Source: an uncultured Lachnospiraceae bacterium (GTDB lineage: Bacteria > Bacillota > Clostridia > Lachnospirales > Lachnospiraceae). From it: a stretch of 64,000 bases of DNA. Below are positions 44,875-54,889 of the stretch, piece after piece. The notes under the pieces were generated by a model that was given only the letters and a program-made list of their open reading frames with translations, was not told the DNA's origin and made no database searches. Both the position numbers and the translations under genes were made by a program. The first letter of the stretch is position 1, and each line of letters opens with the position of its first letter. The stretch is taken from NCBI GenBank assembly GCA_910579275.1, contig CAJTTO010000003.1:62001-126000 (forward strand), written 5' to 3'.

Positions 44875-46188
44875 CTATTTTGATATCGTTCGGGATGAAC
44901 CGCTCCCACTTTTCCCTATAACAGCGTCTTTATCCGCGCCACTTCCGAAAAGCCACTTTTGCACCACCTGCTGAAAACACCATCCGAAATCAACCGCGTC
45001 GATATCTTCCGTCGCCACGAGACAGACACGTTTCCATTCCTGATTGCCGACCATGTAGCTTAAATATCCGATTTCCTGCCCTTTCCGCACGGGTGCTGTA
45101 AGAGCTTTCACCTTCTGAAGCGCAATGGTCACTTTCTCATCCTCACGCATTAAGAGTCCTTCACTTACAGTTTCCGCACCGGTCTTATCCGCCGCTATCT
45201 TTACAGGCATATTTATTTTTTCACCGATTTTTTGCGTCTGTCCATTGCTTACAATGACATCCTCCATTGCTGCCGACGGAATCTCAACTTCGTCGAAGCT
45301 GCGATAATTGTAGTTTGCCAGTCCGTATTCCATAAGCGCTCTGGTATCACTCCACTTATAAGTCTTGTGGTTCGGCCATCCACATGCCAGAAGCGCTACC
45401 ACAAACGTCTTCCCGTCCCGCCTGAGCGCACCGACATAACAGTATCCCGCCTTTGCCGTAAACCCTGTCTTTCCAGACAGCGCCCCTGTCATCATGTTCA
45501 GGAATGCATTGTGGTTTACGCAGGAAAAACTTTTTCTGCCCGAAAGGTCTGTAAAAGAGTGGTTCGGTGTCCTTGTAATTTCCAAAAACATCTCTTTCTG
45601 CGGGGATTTTGTCACGCAGTATGCCATAACAAGCGCCAAATCCCTCGCTGTCGTCGAATGAAATTTGTCATCTTTTGCCGCATCCAGCCCATTAGGGGTT
45701 ATATAATATGTATTTTCACAGCCTATCTCTGCGGCTTTGCGGTTCATGAGTCCCGCAAACCCTTCCACATCCCCGCCTACGTGCTCCGCAATCGCAACAG
45801 CCGAGTCATTGTGCGATTCCAGCATAAGGGACAGCAGCAAATCTTTCAGGCGGTACTGTTCCCCGCTGCGCATCCCCAGATGTACAGGCGGCATGGAAGC
45901 TGCATAGGAGGACACGGACACGGTATCCTCCAGATTTGCATTTTCCAGCGTCACAATCAATGTCATAATCTTTGTAGTACTTGCCATCGCAAGCTGCTCG
46001 TCACCACAACGGTCATACAGCACCCTGCCTGAGTCCGCATCCATGAGCACTGCAGCTTTCGCGTAAAGCCTGAGATTTGGCTCATCCGCCTGAACATTGA
46101 GCGGTGGCTGTGCAAACACAACGGCGATTATCATGATGACTGCCGTTACCTTCTTGACAAAATGCGGAATAACGATTCTATTTTCCAT
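44875..46188 (-). CDS. D-alanyl-D-alanine carboxypeptidase (S11 family)
   Basis: 437 residues with an N-terminal signal/anchor (AVIMIIAVVFAQPPLNVQA). The active-site motifs are MASTTKIMT (Ser-x-x-Lys), ESHNDSA (SxN) and SGKTGFT (KTG). It trims the terminal D-Ala of peptidoglycan stem peptides outside the membrane, like DacF/PBP5 enzymes. The C-terminal region (about 290-400) is the beta-rich PBP5_C-like domain. It follows the polyphosphate phosphotransferase gene by 77 bp in the same direction. Confidence 0.93.
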   Translation of the reverse strand: MENRIVIPHFVKKVTAVIMIIAVVFAQPPLNVQADEPNLRLYAKAAVLMDADSGRVLYDRCGDEQLAMASTTKIMTLIVTLENANLEDTVSVSSYAASMPPVHLGMRSGEQYRLKDLLLSLMLESHNDSAVAIAEHVGGDVEGFAGLMNRKAAEIGCENTYYITPNGLDAAKDDKFHSTTARDLALVMAYCVTKSPQKEMFLEITRTPNHSFTDLSGRKSFSCVNHNAFLNMMTGALSGKTGFTAKAGYCYVGALRRDGKTFVVALLACGWPNHKTYKWSDTRALMEYGLANYNYRSFDEVEIPSAAMEDVIVSNGQTQKIGEKINMPVKIAADKTGAETVSEGLLMREDEKVTIALQKVKALTAPVRKGQEIGYLSYMVGNQEWKRVCLVATEDIDAVDFGWCFQQVVQKWLFGSGADKDAVIGKSGSGSSRTISK

Positions 46189-46265
46189 AAATTTTTATCT
46201 TCCTTATATACAAGGCTCCATAAAAATATATGTTGCGGATTCTGTAAATTATCCCAATTCCCGCC

Positions 46266-47747
46266 TTACAGCTTCAATCTTTTTTCCAGTGCGTCCACTA
46301 CTGTTTCAAGCACCTTAATGCGTGCATAATACTTGTCATTTCCCTCCACAATAATCCATGGGGCTTCCGATGTGGATGTCTTAATAATCATCTCATCGAC
46401 AGCTTTCTCATACAAATCCCACTTTTCCCGATTTCTCCAGTCCTCATCTGTAATCTTCCAGCTCTTTTCGGGATTTTCCTGTCTGTCCTTAAAACGCTTT
46501 GCCTGTTCGTCTTTGTCAATATGGAGCCAGAATTTCAGCACGACTGCACCGTGATGAACCAGCTGGCTCTCCATCTGGTTCATTTCCCTGTATGCGCGCT
46601 GCCAGTCCTGCGTGCTGCAGAACCCTTCAATCCGTTCCACCATAACCCTGCCGTACCATGTCCGGTCAAAGATGGCTATATGCCCATCCTTAGGCATTTT
46701 TGTCCAGAAACGCCACAGATAATGATGCGCGCGCTCAATGTCATTTGGGGAGCTGGTAGGATTCACTGTGTATCCTCTCGGGTCAAGCGCCCTTGTGAGT
46801 CTTTTAATTGCCCCGCCTTTTCCGCCTGCGTCCCATCCTTCGAAAGCAAGCACCACCGGAATTCTTCTGGCATAGAGTTCTCCATGGAGAAGCCGGAGTT
46901 TTTTCTGTAGTTCGGACAGTCTCCTGTCATATTCCTTCCTGTCCAGCTTTTTCGAAAGGTCTGCTTTTTTGAGTACACTCTCATTCCAGTCTGCATTGTC
47001 AAATCTGCCGTCAATTTCCTTTTCCTTTGCCTGACATTCCTTTTGATAGCGTTCTTCCAAAACGTGCACTGTCTTTGAAAGAATCTTAACCGTGGCAAAG
47101 TTATCATCCTCCGCCTCTATAATCGTCCAAGGTGCATACTCGCTGTCTGTCTTAATCAGCATTTCGTCCGCCAGCCTGAAATAATCGTCAAAATGTTTGT
47201 TCCTGTCCAAATCCTCCGCTGTCACTCTCCACTTAGTCGCCTTGTTCTCCAGCAGCTTTCTAAAGCGTTTTTTCTGCTCCCGCTTTGATATGTCAAGAAA
47301 AAATTTGATAATCAGTGTTCCCCCGTCCGTCAGCTGTTTCTCAAAAATGTTGATATCATCCAGTATTGTCGGAACTTCCTTTTTGGTAGTTTTTTTCTCA
47401 AACCGGTCTACCAGAAGCTTCCGGTACCAGCTCCTGTCAAACACGGCAATGCGCCCTTTCTCCGGCGTCTTTGTCCAAAACCGCCACAAAAACGGGTGAA
47501 GCCGTTCTTCCTTAGTCTCCGCATCCGTGGAATACACTGTAAATCCCCTTGGATCCAGCGTCTGAATCAGCCTGTTAATCTGCGTGCCTTTTCCTGCCGC
47601 GCCAAAGCCTTCAAACACAATGATCACCGGAACCCCCTTACTTTTCAATGCCCTCTGCAGCAGGGCGATTCGGGGTTCAAGTTCATCCATACGCTCCCTG
47701 TACGCCTTTTTATCCAGTTTTTTCGACAAATCAATTTTTTCCAACAT
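46266..47747 (-). CDS. pap: Polyphosphate:AMP phosphotransferase (two PPK2 domains)
   Basis: 493 residues with two tandem PPK2 domains. Each has its P-loop (VFEGFGAAGKGTQINRL and AFEGWDAGGKGGAIKRL) and a lid/Walker B region (VFDRSWYRKLLV and IFDRTWYGRVMVE). Two-domain PPK2 proteins phosphorylate AMP to ADP with polyphosphate as donor. ATG at 47747 has AAAGGGG eight bases upstream and gives the known family length of about 490-500; the frame to 47783 is unsupported. Confidence 0.94.
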   Translation of the reverse strand: MLEKIDLSKKLDKKAYRERMDELEPRIALLQRALKSKGVPVIIVFEGFGAAGKGTQINRLIQTLDPRGFTVYSTDAETKEERLHPFLWRFWTKTPEKGRIAVFDRSWYRKLLVDRFEKKTTKKEVPTILDDINIFEKQLTDGGTLIIKFFLDISKREQKKRFRKLLENKATKWRVTAEDLDRNKHFDDYFRLADEMLIKTDSEYAPWTIIEAEDDNFATVKILSKTVHVLEERYQKECQAKEKEIDGRFDNADWNESVLKKADLSKKLDRKEYDRRLSELQKKLRLLHGELYARRIPVVLAFEGWDAGGKGGAIKRLTRALDPRGYTVNPTSSPNDIERAHHYLWRFWTKMPKDGHIAIFDRTWYGRVMVERIEGFCSTQDWQRAYREMNQMESQLVHHGAVVLKFWLHIDKDEQAKRFKDRQENPEKSWKITDEDWRNREKWDLYEKAVDEMIIKTSTSEAPWIIVEGNDKYYARIKVLETVVDALEKRLKL

Positions 47748-47845
47748 ATCATCAGCCCCTTTCCCAGCCTTTATAACGCGCATTAAAATGTTTTCACATC
47801 TATTTTAACATAAATTCATGATTCCCAAAAGGACATTCGCGAAAA

Positions 47846-49552
47846 TCAAAACTGTGTTTTTGCCTTTGCATGCGTCATGTCATATTCCAGAATCACATCA
47901 TACCCGTAACTTTTTACAGTTGCCTGCATCTCGTCCAAAAGTTCTTCAAATCTCTGGCTGTCAGGCGCAAACACCATCTCCCAGGAATAATCTTGTATTG
48001 CGCGCTTACACTGGTAGCGGATGGTCGTCTGTTCCGCCGTCTCCACAGATGCAGTATACAGCATTCCCGGCGCCACCAGAAGCATGTTGTTTTTCCGCAG
48101 ATACTCCATTGTTGTGTCCGCTCCCATCTTTTCCCGCCAGTCCTCCACTAAGGCAGACGTGTCAAGCGCCCTTACACTGTCCCACAACTCATAATAGTAG
48201 TGAAAGCCCCGCTCACTCTTCTCACACTGAACCACTGCTTTGTAATTTAATGCGGAAACTCCCGATTCCCATGTTCCGCCGCCGTATTCTTCCGGTACCT
48301 CAATATCTCCTCCGTTCATCAGCGCCTCCCTGCCAAACTCTGTGAGATAGGGACCATCCTCCCGCATCTCCCATGTCAGTCCTTCCGGTCCCGCCGCGGC
48401 TCCGGACAGACTGGCACCGTTTATCATAATTCCCTCCTCAGAATACAGCCAGTCAATAAAATCCACAAGCCTTTTCGGATCCGCACACTGTGAACCGACA
48501 GCGATAATGCTGTCCTGATTTCCATACGGGTAGCATCCATAGGAGTAAATCTGCATGTCCTGAACAGGCGCCATCATAAAGCCCTTGCCTTGTTCCACAT
48601 TGGAAATTGTATTGAAAGCAGATTTTCCAAGCCACGGCCATGGCGAGAAAAAAATCTGCCCTTCCTTATACTTTTCAAAACACTGCTCATAGTTTTGATT
48701 CACAGACTTCGGGTCAATCAGTCCCATCTGATTTGCTTCATAAAAAAATCTGAGCATACGCACATACACCGAGTCATCCTCAATAATACTTTGATAATCT
48801 GACCCGTCTGCCTTTGCAAGTACCACGCCATACTCGTCATACCCATACATACAGCAGGGCTGCTTGACCGCGTTCATCATGTTGTCATCCCAATCCTTAA
48901 AAAAAGAAAAACCGTATGTTTTGGCGCCGTTTTCCGCAGTCGGATGCCGCTCCTGCATCTCCTTCAGCACTGGCAGCAGCTCCTCAAGGGTATTGACTTC
49001 GGGGTAGCCAAGCTCTTTATATAAATCCCAGCGGATGTAAGGACCGTACACGGGTTCATTCCCCTCACTCGGAACATTCGGTCCATTTGCGGACACCTGT
49101 GAGGGAATTGCATAAATGCCGTCCTGCCCGACACAGCTGTTCAGGTTTTCAATCGCCTCCCTGTACCGCATTATGTCTTTGTCCTGCAAATCATCTTCCA
49201 TGTTGTAAATCAATCCTGCATTGACCAAATCCTGCAGCTGTCCATTCACCCCCTTACATATAATCAAATCGCCAAGATTGCCTGCTGCTGCCCGCACCTC
49301 AAAAAGCGTATCCCCTCCTCTTGTAATATTTGGGGCTATGATATTCAATTCCATATTAAATTTCTTTCTGACTACTTCACCGAACCAGCCTGACTGAATT
49401 CCCTGATAATTTGCAGAATAGTCAAAGACATCCACGACTATGAAATCCTGATATGGACAGTCATTTTTCACGCCGGAACAGGCGCAAAGATTCAGACAGA
49501 ACACTGCCAGAAGCCAGAACGACACAATTCGGTTTCTCTGTTTTTTTCTCAT
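47846..49552 (-). CDS. Carbohydrate ABC transporter binding lipoprotein
   Basis: 568 residues with a lipoprotein signal (LAVFCLNLCACSGVK). It shares a pattern with the second binding protein at 52004-53836: a strand near the N-terminus, then YQGIQSGWFGEVVRKKFNMEL, and GDLIICKG. So the two are paralogues of the large LplA/YtcQ type of solute-binding proteins, usually for oligosaccharides. It is divergently oriented from the YesN-type regulator and lies outside the main permease operon. A 15-bp palindrome lies just upstream of its ribosome site. Confidence 0.87.
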   Translation of the reverse strand: MRKKQRNRIVSFWLLAVFCLNLCACSGVKNDCPYQDFIVVDVFDYSANYQGIQSGWFGEVVRKKFNMELNIIAPNITRGGDTLFEVRAAAGNLGDLIICKGVNGQLQDLVNAGLIYNMEDDLQDKDIMRYREAIENLNSCVGQDGIYAIPSQVSANGPNVPSEGNEPVYGPYIRWDLYKELGYPEVNTLEELLPVLKEMQERHPTAENGAKTYGFSFFKDWDDNMMNAVKQPCCMYGYDEYGVVLAKADGSDYQSIIEDDSVYVRMLRFFYEANQMGLIDPKSVNQNYEQCFEKYKEGQIFFSPWPWLGKSAFNTISNVEQGKGFMMAPVQDMQIYSYGCYPYGNQDSIIAVGSQCADPKRLVDFIDWLYSEEGIMINGASLSGAAAGPEGLTWEMREDGPYLTEFGREALMNGGDIEVPEEYGGGTWESGVSALNYKAVVQCEKSERGFHYYYELWDSVRALDTSALVEDWREKMGADTTMEYLRKNNMLLVAPGMLYTASVETAEQTTIRYQCKRAIQDYSWEMVFAPDSQRFEELLDEMQATVKSYGYDVILEYDMTHAKAKTQF

Positions 49553-49570
49553 TTTTAAGCACTCTCTTCC

Positions 49571-49585
49571 TGGATTGACAATCCA
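49571..49585. promoter_or_regulatory. Perfect 7-1-7 palindrome upstream of the first binding-protein gene
   Basis: TGGATTGACAATCCA is a perfect dyad between the divergent binding-protein and yesN-like genes. It could be an operator; a single central base makes an RNA hairpin unlikely. Confidence 0.45.
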
Positions 49586-49700
49586 TTTTTACTCACTTAT
49601 ACTATTATGGTATCTATAATTCTTTACATTTTTACTATTACTATATCAAATTCATGAAACAATTCAATACGTTTCACATACTGGAGGGGATGAATATTTG

Positions 49701-51278
49701 ATGGAAACTTTGTTGATAGCCGATGACGAAAAAAATATACGCGATGGTCTTAAATGCATCCTTGACTGGGAGGAGCTTGGCTTTACTTTATGCGGGGAAG
49801 CGGCAAACGGCGAGGAGGCACTTTCCTGCATCCTAAAAGAAAAACCCAGTCTCGTTCTTTTGGATATCCGAATGCCGAAGCTTACCGGAATCGACATCAT
49901 CCGCATTGCACGCGAGCAGGGATACAGCGGCAGGTTTATCATTTTAAGCGGCTATTCCGACTTTTCTTATGCACAGTCTGCCATCCGATACGGCGTTACG
50001 TATTACCTGACAAAACCAATTGACGAAGACGAGCTGCTCGATGCCATCAACACGATAAAGGAAGCTCTGGAACAGGAGCACAAGAAATCTGATAACATCG
50101 CGCTTTATCGCGAAAAGGCGAAAAACGTCATTCTCCACGAGCTGGTTACCGGTAACTGGAAAAAAGACGGCATCACTGGCCTGTCCTCCTCAGATTTCCA
50201 AAGCATGGAGCTTGTCTTTGACACCTATCAGGTTGTCATTTACGAAAAATTTGGTCTGGCTCCCGAAGACCCTAGCTATCACTTTGCCGATCTGTTAAAC
50301 ATCACGAACAACGGCAACTATTCCTTTGAGTATTTTAAGGAGGATAACAAGAATGTAATATTATTAAAGGGAGCTTTTGCACGCAGACGATTTGAGGAGT
50401 TTCTGCGCCATTATGAAAAAGCAGAGCTTCAGGAGGGAAGCCCTATGGATTCGCTTTTTCTCGCATACGGCCGCCCTGTCGAGAACCTGGACGAAATATA
50501 CCTCTCTTACGAGGAAGCCCATACCTTGATTCAAAGACGCTTTTTCTGCATTCAGGGTCAGCATACACTGGGATATGAAGAACTGCCCGCCATCACTTCG
50601 CACAACAGCCTGATTCACAGCGACAAGCTTCACGAATACTGTGATGCCCTGATTAACTATCTGCAGGCCAATAACCGCAAGCAAATTGCCGCCACATTCT
50701 TCTCTCTTGAAGAATACCTTTACAACGTGGACAGCTCCATCGAATCCGTCAGGCTTTTCCTCACGGATTTATTCCTGCAGCTAAAGGAAAACATAAGCAA
50801 AACATACAACAGCTCCCGCATGTCACTGCCCTCCAACTCTGCCATTATAGAATATATTGACCACTGCCACTACCTCTATGAGATTATCCTGTACATTTCA
50901 GGGCAGGTAAAGTCCATAATGGACAGCAATGACAGTTCGCCAAGGGATTCCATCCTCGATGACATCCTTTACTATATCGACAACAATTACCAGAACAATA
51001 TTAAGCTTGAAACCATCGCCCCGCTTTTCGGGTATAACAGCGCGTACCTCGGCAAGCTTTTTACCAAGGCAATCGGGGAAAATTTCAACTCCTATGTCGA
51101 CCATAGACGCATCGAGCATTCCAAAAAGCTGCTTTCCCAGAAAAATATGAAAGTGTACGAGGTGTCGGAGCAAGTGGGCTATAAAAACGTGGACTACTTT
51201 CACAAAAAGTTCAAGAAATACGTGGGCATCAGCCCTGCGGAATACCGCAAACAGTTAAAGCTGGATGAATCAATGTAG
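49701..51278 (+). CDS. YesN-type response regulator with AraC DNA-binding domain
   Basis: 525 residues. The receiver domain has Asp8/Asp9, phospho-acceptor Asp55 (LVLLDIRMPKLTG), Ser83 and Lys105. A long central region links it to a C-terminal AraC-type double helix-turn-helix (IKLETIAPLFGYNSAYLGKLF and MKVYEVSEQVGYKNVDYFHKKF). It pairs with the YesM-like kinase at 56615-58417 and probably activates the nearby sugar-transport operon. Start at ATG 49701, or TTG at 49698, after GGAGGGG. Confidence 0.93.
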   Translation: METLLIADDEKNIRDGLKCILDWEELGFTLCGEAANGEEALSCILKEKPSLVLLDIRMPKLTGIDIIRIAREQGYSGRFIILSGYSDFSYAQSAIRYGVTYYLTKPIDEDELLDAINTIKEALEQEHKKSDNIALYREKAKNVILHELVTGNWKKDGITGLSSSDFQSMELVFDTYQVVIYEKFGLAPEDPSYHFADLLNITNNGNYSFEYFKEDNKNVILLKGAFARRRFEEFLRHYEKAELQEGSPMDSLFLAYGRPVENLDEIYLSYEEAHTLIQRRFFCIQGQHTLGYEELPAITSHNSLIHSDKLHEYCDALINYLQANNRKQIAATFFSLEEYLYNVDSSIESVRLFLTDLFLQLKENISKTYNSSRMSLPSNSAIIEYIDHCHYLYEIILYISGQVKSIMDSNDSSPRDSILDDILYYIDNNYQNNIKLETIAPLFGYNSAYLGKLFTKAIGENFNSYVDHRRIEHSKKLLSQKNMKVYEVSEQVGYKNVDYFHKKFKKYVGISPAEYRKQLKLDESM

Positions 51279-51295
51279 GCAAAAGAAGTCAGCAA

Positions 51296-51333
51296 AAAGA
51301 ACCGGGAGCCTATCTTACCGCCCCTGGTTCTTT
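51296..51333. terminator. Bidirectional terminator between yesN and yesL
   Basis: AAAGAACCGGG and CCCTGGTTCTTT arms with one bulge, serving the two converging genes. The last codons of yesL are within it. Confidence 0.7.
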
Positions 51334-51936
51334 CTCCAGTTCCTGAAAAATTCTCTTGGAAAACGCCGCAACCGTAAAAATTGCAAATGCTGCGCCGAAC
51401 AACAGTCCAAAACACATCAAAACTGTATTGAAATGAAATATCACATACTCGGCAAAGAGCAGTGCCGCCAGCATCAGCGTCCTGCCAAAATACCTCCTTG
51501 AAATTTCCATGGAATTCTGTATCGTAGCGATAATCCCATTCTCATATCTGGCAAGAAGCGGAAATGCATACAGCATAGCGGTCACATACACGAATACGGA
51601 TACAATTCCAACCACAATCAGTATCACGGAGCCTTCCTCGGACACCCGGTTAATCTCGTAGTCAAGGTAAATGGCATACGTCGCCACCAGGAATATCAAG
51701 CCCATTATGGTTCCCTGCCTAAAGTTTTCCCGAAATGCGCTGACAAAGCTCCGCGCAACATACCCCTCCTCATCATCAACCATTTTCATCGCGACACTGT
51801 ACGCTGCAACGGTCGATGCGCCGATTGTCACAATGGGGAGTGAAAACAGAAACCACATAAAGTTTAACTTGACCAAATCCCAGAATTTGCTGAGAAAACG
51901 ATATAATCCGCCATCAACACAAAAAAATCCGCTCAT
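51310..51936 (-). CDS. yesL: YesL-family (DUF624) membrane protein
   Basis: 208 residues with about five membrane helices. KLNFMWFLFSLPIVTIGASTVAAY is split by the membrane-helix pattern typical of DUF624/YesL proteins, which are common in sugar-uptake clusters with YesM/YesN. Its biochemical role is unknown. It is the last gene of the permease operon, after the binding protein and a terminator-like hairpin at 51960-51984, so it may be made at a lower level. Confidence 0.88.
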   Translation of the reverse strand: MSGFFCVDGGLYRFLSKFWDLVKLNFMWFLFSLPIVTIGASTVAAYSVAMKMVDDEEGYVARSFVSAFRENFRQGTIMGLIFLVATYAIYLDYEINRVSEEGSVILIVVGIVSVFVYVTAMLYAFPLLARYENGIIATIQNSMEISRRYFGRTLMLAALLFAEYVIFHFNTVLMCFGLLFGAAFAIFTVAAFSKRIFQELEKEPGAVR

Positions 51937-51959
51937 CCCAAAACTCCTTTTCCAGAAAC

Positions 51960-51984
51960 GGGGCTATCAAAAACTGACAGCCCC
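51960..51984 (-). terminator. Terminator-like hairpin after the second binding-protein gene
   Basis: GGGGCTGTCA and TGATAGCCCC arms with one G-U pair, followed by only a short U stretch. It may attenuate transcription into yesL. Confidence 0.6.
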
Positions 51985-52003
51985 ATGAAATGAAACCATA
52001 GCC

Positions 52004-53836
52004 TTATTCGTACTCTGCTGCTTTTCTAAGCGCTGCCTCATTCTCGCACCACTCAATACACTCCTGATAACCATAGCTGTCAGCATCTGCACGCATCTTC
52101 GTGACAACGGACTCAAACTCAGAATCATCCTTTGCGTAGATTGCCTGCCATGAACCATTCTGTATGCATGTCTTTACCTGCTCCCATGTGGTTGCAAGCT
52201 CATCCGACTTTGCGCTTTCTGCGTAGTTATGCGGAAGGGCTATAGAGTAATTATACTTTGTCATATATTCTGTGTATGATTCCACACCCATGTCTGTTCT
52301 CCACTCCTGCTCCGCCTTGTCAACATCCAGCGCAAGATACTTATCCCAGTACTTAAAGTTGAACGTCTGACCATCAACACCGTCGGGAATTGTTGTGTTA
52401 AGCGACCATGTCGTGTTGTTCATCTGCGGGCAGCCGTCATCCCAAAGCCCTGAGTATGGAGCCGGCATTACCTTGTCTTCCCTTGCCGCAAGCGCCTTGC
52501 AGTCCAGACCGAAATCTGTCAGCTCTGCCTTGCCGTTGTCAAGCCACTCCCAGCATACGCCCTGTGGGCCGTACTCATAGTCAAGTCTGCCCTCCGGTGT
52601 ACAGAGATAATTGATGATTGCCATGCAGAGTTCCGGATACTGTGACTTCGCGCCAATTGACCAAATACGATTGCTTCCGCTCTGTCCAAGACCATAAACC
52701 AGTGTGTCCTGATTTGTGGCAACAACCGGAAGAAGTTTCTTGCCTTCAGCCATGTGCTCATTTGTATTGTACTGTGTGGCACCCATCCAGTTAAAGATAC
52801 AGAAGAATGCGCCGCCATCCTGATAATCTTCCATGCATCCGTCATATCCCTGCGTCATGGAATCCGGGTCAAGCAGTCCCTGCTGGTACAACGTATTGTA
52901 GAACTTCAGGCATCTCTCATAGTGCCCGCCTTCCTGTAAGCAGTCCTCAAACGCACCCGTATCCGCATCATAGAAACCAAAGTGGAATTCGTCCAGACCA
53001 AAGAAGTTTGTTGCAGTTGCCTTTACAAACATTACCATATTGCCATCCCAGTCCTTAAAGAGAGAAACGCCGTATGTTTCCTTTCCGGAATCAGATGTCG
53101 GGCAGACCTCCTTCATCTGCTTAAGCACATCAACATAATCCTCTAGCTCCTTAATTTCAGGACTTCCAATCTCCTTGTAAAGGTCATAGCGAATATCCGG
53201 ATGATAATCGAACTCACCATACTGTCCCGGACCCGAAGCCACGTCAAATCCAAACCCATATACTGTTCCGTCCGAAATTTTGGCATTTTTATCAAGCGCA
53301 TCTGCCATATGGGACTTGATATAAGGCCCGAAATCAGACAGAATATCATCTTCATTCCAGTCAAAGAGCATCCCGTTCTGATACGCACGCGCATACTCGT
53401 CACCGTCAGAACCAAAGAGCACGATGTCGCCGAGATTTCCTGATTCCATACGCGTATCAAATACCCCGTCGCCGTTACTGATAATATTCAGCTTGACATT
53501 GAATTTTTCTTTCATGATATCAGCAAACCATCCGATCTGTTCGCCTTCATAGTTAGAAAGCTGTGAGTAAACCGTAAGTGTCACGGTCTCATCCGGAATG
53601 ATGTCTGTCAAATCAGCTTCCTTAAGCTCCCCGCCAGCTGTGTCCGCGTCTGCTGTTCCGGACGCTGTATCCGGTTCCGCTGCATTATCTGCATCCACAG
53701 CCTTGTCTGTGTCTGTTTTATCTGTTGCAGTATCTGCATTGTTCTGCGAGGTAGTTGTTGTCGAACCACTACATGCCGCAAGTGAACATGTCATTGCAGA
53801 TATGAGTACGAGTGACAGTGCTTTCTTAAATTTCAT
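52004..53836 (-). CDS. Carbohydrate ABC transporter binding lipoprotein
   Basis: 610 residues. The lipoprotein signal ends in MTCSLAACSGS, followed by a linker very rich in Asp, Ala and Thr (to about 75), then a large binding protein of the LplA/YtcQ type (YEGEQIGWFADIMKEKFNVK). It captures an oligosaccharide outside the membrane for the two permeases encoded immediately upstream. It is paralogous to the protein at 47846-49552. A good AGGAGG site lies before ATG. Confidence 0.92.
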   Translation of the reverse strand: MKFKKALSLVLISAMTCSLAACSGSTTTTSQNNADTATDKTDTDKAVDADNAAEPDTASGTADADTAGGELKEADLTDIIPDETVTLTVYSQLSNYEGEQIGWFADIMKEKFNVKLNIISNGDGVFDTRMESGNLGDIVLFGSDGDEYARAYQNGMLFDWNEDDILSDFGPYIKSHMADALDKNAKISDGTVYGFGFDVASGPGQYGEFDYHPDIRYDLYKEIGSPEIKELEDYVDVLKQMKEVCPTSDSGKETYGVSLFKDWDGNMVMFVKATATNFFGLDEFHFGFYDADTGAFEDCLQEGGHYERCLKFYNTLYQQGLLDPDSMTQGYDGCMEDYQDGGAFFCIFNWMGATQYNTNEHMAEGKKLLPVVATNQDTLVYGLGQSGSNRIWSIGAKSQYPELCMAIINYLCTPEGRLDYEYGPQGVCWEWLDNGKAELTDFGLDCKALAAREDKVMPAPYSGLWDDGCPQMNNTTWSLNTTIPDGVDGQTFNFKYWDKYLALDVDKAEQEWRTDMGVESYTEYMTKYNYSIALPHNYAESAKSDELATTWEQVKTCIQNGSWQAIYAKDDSEFESVVTKMRADADSYGYQECIEWCENEAALRKAAEYE

Positions 53837-53906
53837 AAAAATCCTCCTTTTCCTTTTGCCGTGTTATGTAAAATACCAGTCTGTGTGGTATCGTAACACC
53901 AATGTC

Positions 53907-54875
53907 TTAACCTTTTACTGCGCCGAGCATAATACCCTTTTCAAAATATCTCTGCATAAACGGATATACCATCAGAATCGGCAGCACCGTAACCATTGAT
54001 ATTGTATATTTAATTGTCTTGGCATTCAGCACATTTGCTGCCGCGGCACCCGATATTGTTCCGGAACCTGAATTCATGACGCTCTTTAAATTGGACGCAG
54101 CATTTAAGTATGTATACAGCTTGTGCTGCAATGTGTGGAGCTGTGGCGCGTCCGGCATTAAAATCAGGGAATCCGTGAACGAATTCCAGTTTCCTACCGC
54201 ACCAAAAATTGCGATTGTAGCCAAGATTGGCTTACTCAGTGGCCATATGATTTTCCGGAATACGGTCATATAGGTAGCGCCGTCCATCTTTGCACTCTCC
54301 TCAAGTTCTCCCGGAATGGACTCAATATACGTCTTTACAAGAATAATATTATAAGGGGCAACGATACCCGGAATAATGTACGCCCAAAAACTGTTGGTCA
54401 GTCCCAGCATCGACATATTCAAATACCACGGAATCAGGCCGGCATTAAAATACATTGTGACAACCAGACATCTGTACCAAATCTTCTTGCACCACATCTC
54501 CTGCTTTGTCACCAGATATCCCACAAATGCAGAAGCCATAACCATCAGCACTGTTCCGAGAAATGTCCTCCCCAGCGTGACCACGAGCGCTGTTCCGACA
54601 TCATTTACATTGAACATGGAAATATAGTTCTGAATGTGGATTCCCTGCGGCAAAAAATTAATGGCGCCTTTCCTGACCAAGTCATTATCGCTGACTGTAT
54701 TGATAAAAATATAGTAAAACGGAAAGATACAAAGCAGCGTAAATATCAGAAAAAACGTATGGTTAATCAACTCAAAAACCCAGTCGGCTGCGCTCATACG
54801 GTACTTCCTCTGATGTTTCTTTTCGTACTCCTTCTCTGCTTTTTTATCGAGCTTTTCCTGTTTTGTCATTGCCAT
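53907..54875 (-). CDS. Carbohydrate ABC transporter permease (LplC/YtcP type)
   Basis: 322 residues with six predicted membrane helices after a Lys/Glu-rich N-terminus. The EAA loop ELEESAKMDGATYMTVFRK is the ATPase-contact motif. ATG at 54875 lies seven bases after GGGGAGGT, giving MAMTKQ. It is the second permease of the uptake system; its gene begins 14 bp after the first permease gene. Confidence 0.94.
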   Translation of the reverse strand: MAMTKQEKLDKKAEKEYEKKHQRKYRMSAADWVFELINHTFFLIFTLLCIFPFYYIFINTVSDNDLVRKGAINFLPQGIHIQNYISMFNVNDVGTALVVTLGRTFLGTVLMVMASAFVGYLVTKQEMWCKKIWYRCLVVTMYFNAGLIPWYLNMSMLGLTNSFWAYIIPGIVAPYNIILVKTYIESIPGELEESAKMDGATYMTVFRKIIWPLSKPILATIAIFGAVGNWNSFTDSLILMPDAPQLHTLQHKLYTYLNAASNLKSVMNSGSGTISGAAAANVLNAKTIKYTISMVTVLPILMVYPFMQRYFEKGIMLGAVKG

Positions 54876-54889
54876 TCCATTCACCTCCC

